Source of the DNA: Flavobacteriales bacterium UBA7666
GTDB lineage: Bacteria; Bacteroidota; Bacteroidia; Flavobacteriales_D; Crocinitomicaceae
Direction: 5' to 3'
DNA: 64,000 nt
NCBI GenBank assembly: GCA_002483265.1
Contig: DLHO01000026.1
Span: 495,322 to 559,321, forward strand
The position numbers were made by a program, and so were the translations under genes. Under the pieces are notes generated by a model that was not told the DNA's origin, searched no databases, and saw nothing but the letters and a program-made list of their open reading frames with translations. Positions 62,856-64,000 of the stretch are shown in pieces (positions within the stretch are counted from its first letter, which is position 1; every line of letters begins with the position of its first letter).

Positions 62856-63212
62856 ATGAAAGCAACAATAATCATTCTGTTCGTAGTAGTTTCAAATATA
62901 GCTAATTCACAGATCATTAGAAAAGACAAATCCCTTCATTTTGGTGCAGGCGTGTTGGTTGGAGGAATAACCGCATTCGTAAGTGAACGTATTGGGATTT
63001 CAGACAATAAATTTGAAACGCTTCTTCTTTCAACTTCCGTGTCCACAGTAGTAGCTGTTGGAAAAGAAGCTTATGATCAATATGTAAAGAAAACTTTTGC
63101 TGATGATAGAGACATCTTATGGACTGCAATTGGCGGACTTGTCGGAGGTCTATCTGTTACTTACACCATAAAACCGAGAAACAAACATAAAAAGCCGGCA
63201 TTTGAAATTTGA
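62856..63212 (+). CDS. YfiM-like small exported protein
   Basis: 118 residues. A signal peptide (ending NSQI) is followed by RKDKSLHFGAGVLVGG, a membrane-like helix, KEAYDQY and DDRDILWTAIGGLVGGLSV, the pattern of YfiM/DUF2279-type proteins of the outer membrane. The start is the ATG at the signal peptide, not an upstream one that would run through the promoter. Preceded by cassette A, so it is a likely target of the activator, apart from the usher operon. Confidence 0.75.
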   Translation: MKATIIILFVVVSNIANSQIIRKDKSLHFGAGVLVGGITAFVSERIGISDNKFETLLLSTSVSTVVAVGKEAYDQYVKKTFADDRDILWTAIGGLVGGLSVTYTIKPRNKHKKPAFEI

Positions 63213-63436
63213 AAATACAACGTTGATTTTAGCTGGAGCATTATCCACTGGTGAATTATGCTTTCAATTTACTACGAGCAGCATCATTGAAAGTAAGTTA
63301 TTACATTGAACGTTGATGCTGACTACCGGTAGGTTTATATACAGGTTCTTTCGATATAAATGTGTTACGAACACCATATCTGACTAAAAACTACAACAAG
63401 TCTGGATAACGAACGACAATAAACCTTTACTACAAA
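63213..63436. other. 3' region of the YfiM-like transcript
   Basis: 224 bp without a reading frame. AACGTTGATTTTAGC and GAACGTTGATGCTG are imperfect direct copies; TTTCAATTTACTACGAGCAGCATCATTGAAAG could fold. It is either a long untranslated tail or contains a small RNA ending at the next terminator. Confidence 0.4.
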
Positions 63437-63466
63437 AAAGAGGAAGCAATCACTTCCTCTTTTTTT
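63437..63466 (+). terminator. Terminator after the YfiM-like region
   Basis: AAAGAGGAAG (63437-63446) pairs with CTTCCTCTTT (63453-63462), followed by T residues. Confidence 0.88.
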
Positions 63467-63520
63467 ATGGATATTAAATACCTTCTCAAAATCACCAAGA
63501 ATCTTTTTTGCCAAAAAACA

Positions 63521-63555
63521 CTTCGTTTCTGAATAGTAAACCTTCGTTTTCGAAG
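63521..63555 (+). promoter_or_regulatory. Paired palindrome B (activator sites)
   Basis: CTTCGTTTCTGAAT (63521-63534) and CTTCGTTTTCGAAG (63542-63555), centres 21 bp apart. Confidence 0.75.
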
Positions 63556-63590
63556 AATAGTTTCAACACTGACTTTTTGTACAAAACGCT

Positions 63591-63640
63591 TCAACCCTTG
63601 ATAATACTGGGAATACGACACGCTTGACACCGTTTGGCAT
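63591..63640 (+). promoter_or_regulatory. IHF-like site and sigma-54-like promoter B
   Basis: TCAACCCTTGATA (63591-63603, one mismatch to the IHF-like pattern) and TGACAC-CGTTT-GGCAT (63625-63640), at the same distance from the paired site as in cassette A. Confidence 0.5.
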
Positions 63641-63675
63641 TTCTTTTGGACTATCGAATTCAATGAATAGTGGTT

Positions 63676-63700
63676 TTAGGTTAGGTTAGGTTAGGTTAGA
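63676..63700 (+). repeat. Five TTAGG-type tandem pentamers
   Basis: TTAGG four times then TTAGA, in tandem without gaps, inside the putative small RNA. Confidence 0.9.
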
Positions 63701-63706
63701 TAAGTT

Positions 63707-63745
63707 AATGGAGATACGACGCCCGTCTATCTCCATTTTCTTTTT
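63707..63745 (+). terminator. Terminator of the putative small RNA
   Basis: AATGGAGATA (63707-63716) pairs perfectly with TATCTCCATT (63728-63737), loop CGACGCCCGTC, then TTTCTTTTT. Confidence 0.9.
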
Positions 63746-63853
63746 AGAATGGTTTGGTGTGTTCTTTTTCCTGATTTCAGTCCTTCTTTTGGAGTTTCAT
63801 CAAAATCACTTGAGCAATTCACGCAATAGAAGATTCATTTTCAAGACAGTATT

Positions 63854-63888
63854 CTTCGTTTTCGAATAATCAGTCTTTGTTTTCGAAT
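63854..63888 (+). promoter_or_regulatory. Paired palindrome C (activator sites)
   Basis: CTTCGTTTTCGAAT (63854-63867) and CTTTGTTTTCGAAT (63875-63888), centres 21 bp apart. Confidence 0.75.
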
Positions 63889-63923
63889 ATTCTTATTGAA
63901 GGTGAAATTTTTGGCACGATGCT

Positions 63924-63973
63924 GAAACCCTTGATACAACTGATTTTTTGATTGTTTCGGCACGACTTGGCAT
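63924..63973 (+). promoter_or_regulatory. IHF-like site and sigma-54-like promoter C
   Basis: GAAACCCTTGATA (63924-63936) and CGGCAC-GACTT-GGCAT (63958-63973). From TTTTTGATTGTT onward it is almost the same sequence as cassette A, through TTTGAAA and TAGCAACA near the right edge. The gene it drives lies outside the window. Confidence 0.55.
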
Positions 63974-64000
63974 TCCGTTTGAAAGTACAGTAGCAACAGT

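Larger units (their letters stand above)
63650..63745 (+). ncRNA. Putative activator-controlled small RNA (~95 nt)
   Basis: A cassette B promoter would start transcription near 63650. No start codon leads to a reading frame, but four TTAGG and one TTAGA (63676-63700) and a strong terminator (63707-63745) follow. GG runs spaced by TTA could form a two-tier G-quadruplex. The 5' end is inferred. Confidence 0.45.

Noticed and set aside
63676..63700. TTAGG repeats as a telomere or linear chromosome end
   Set aside because: Only five units, internal, surrounded by a promoter cassette and a terminator; bacterial linear ends are not built this way.

Overview
The window reads as a chromosome segment of a free-living member of the Bacteroidota, most likely order Flavobacteriales and close to Fluviicola/Crocinitomicaceae (the family placement is inference). 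The signs are AT-rich DNA, TAnnTTTG promoter boxes with little use of Shine-Dalgarno sites, FadL/OmpP1, putative-porin, FISUMP and DUF4402 proteins, bacillithiol synthesis (BshA) and many short SPII lipoproteins. No rRNA, CRISPR array, phage or transposase gene was found.

Layout. 0-18 kb is mostly housekeeping and envelope: a truncated LysM glucosaminidase, a FadL-type porin, proS, two tRNA-Glu genes with rpsT, a putative porin, fabG, a large ABCG-like transporter with two exported proteins behind it, hemB and several lipoproteins. 18.2-25.6 kb is a complete histidine operon, hisG-hisDC-hisB-hisH-hisA-hisF-hisIE, behind a His-rich leader peptide and an attenuator. In it hisD and hisC form one reading frame and hisH carries a dispersed short repeat inside its coding sequence. 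27.2-30.9 kb (minus strand) is a four-gene carbamoyltransferase module (SxtI/SxtJ/SxtK-like proteins plus an SGNH-like membrane protein). 31-45 kb holds a thioesterase, a DEAD-box-type helicase, proC, two rhomboid proteases, mutL (with a degenerate endonuclease motif), a GH3/serine-hydrolase fusion and bshA. 45-49.9 kb holds small exported proteins, a barstar-like protein and a CrtI/RetSat-like oxidoreductase. 50-51.5 kb is a compact redox operon (DUF2892, DUF6132, two rhodaneses, then thioredoxin) behind a CRP/FNR-like palindrome.

53.1-64 kb is the most interesting part. Three signalling genes (hybrid histidine kinase, receiver-kinase, NtrC-type sigma-54 activator) are followed by a divergent chaperone-usher system (PapD-like chaperone, DUF4402 pilin-like protein, usher) and a small YfiM-like protein. 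Four pairs of a 14-bp palindrome, CTTCG-N4-CGAAG and close variants, always 21 bp apart, lie after the activator gene. Three pairs sit in repeated promoter cassettes with fixed geometry: paired site, IHF-like site, then tandem GGCA boxes. One cassette drives no protein and is followed by five TTAGG-type repeats and a strong terminator, which suggests a small RNA. The last cassette faces off the right edge, so the regulon continues beyond the window.

Several families of short palindromic or tandem repeats are scattered between genes, including two arrays with an 11-bp period.
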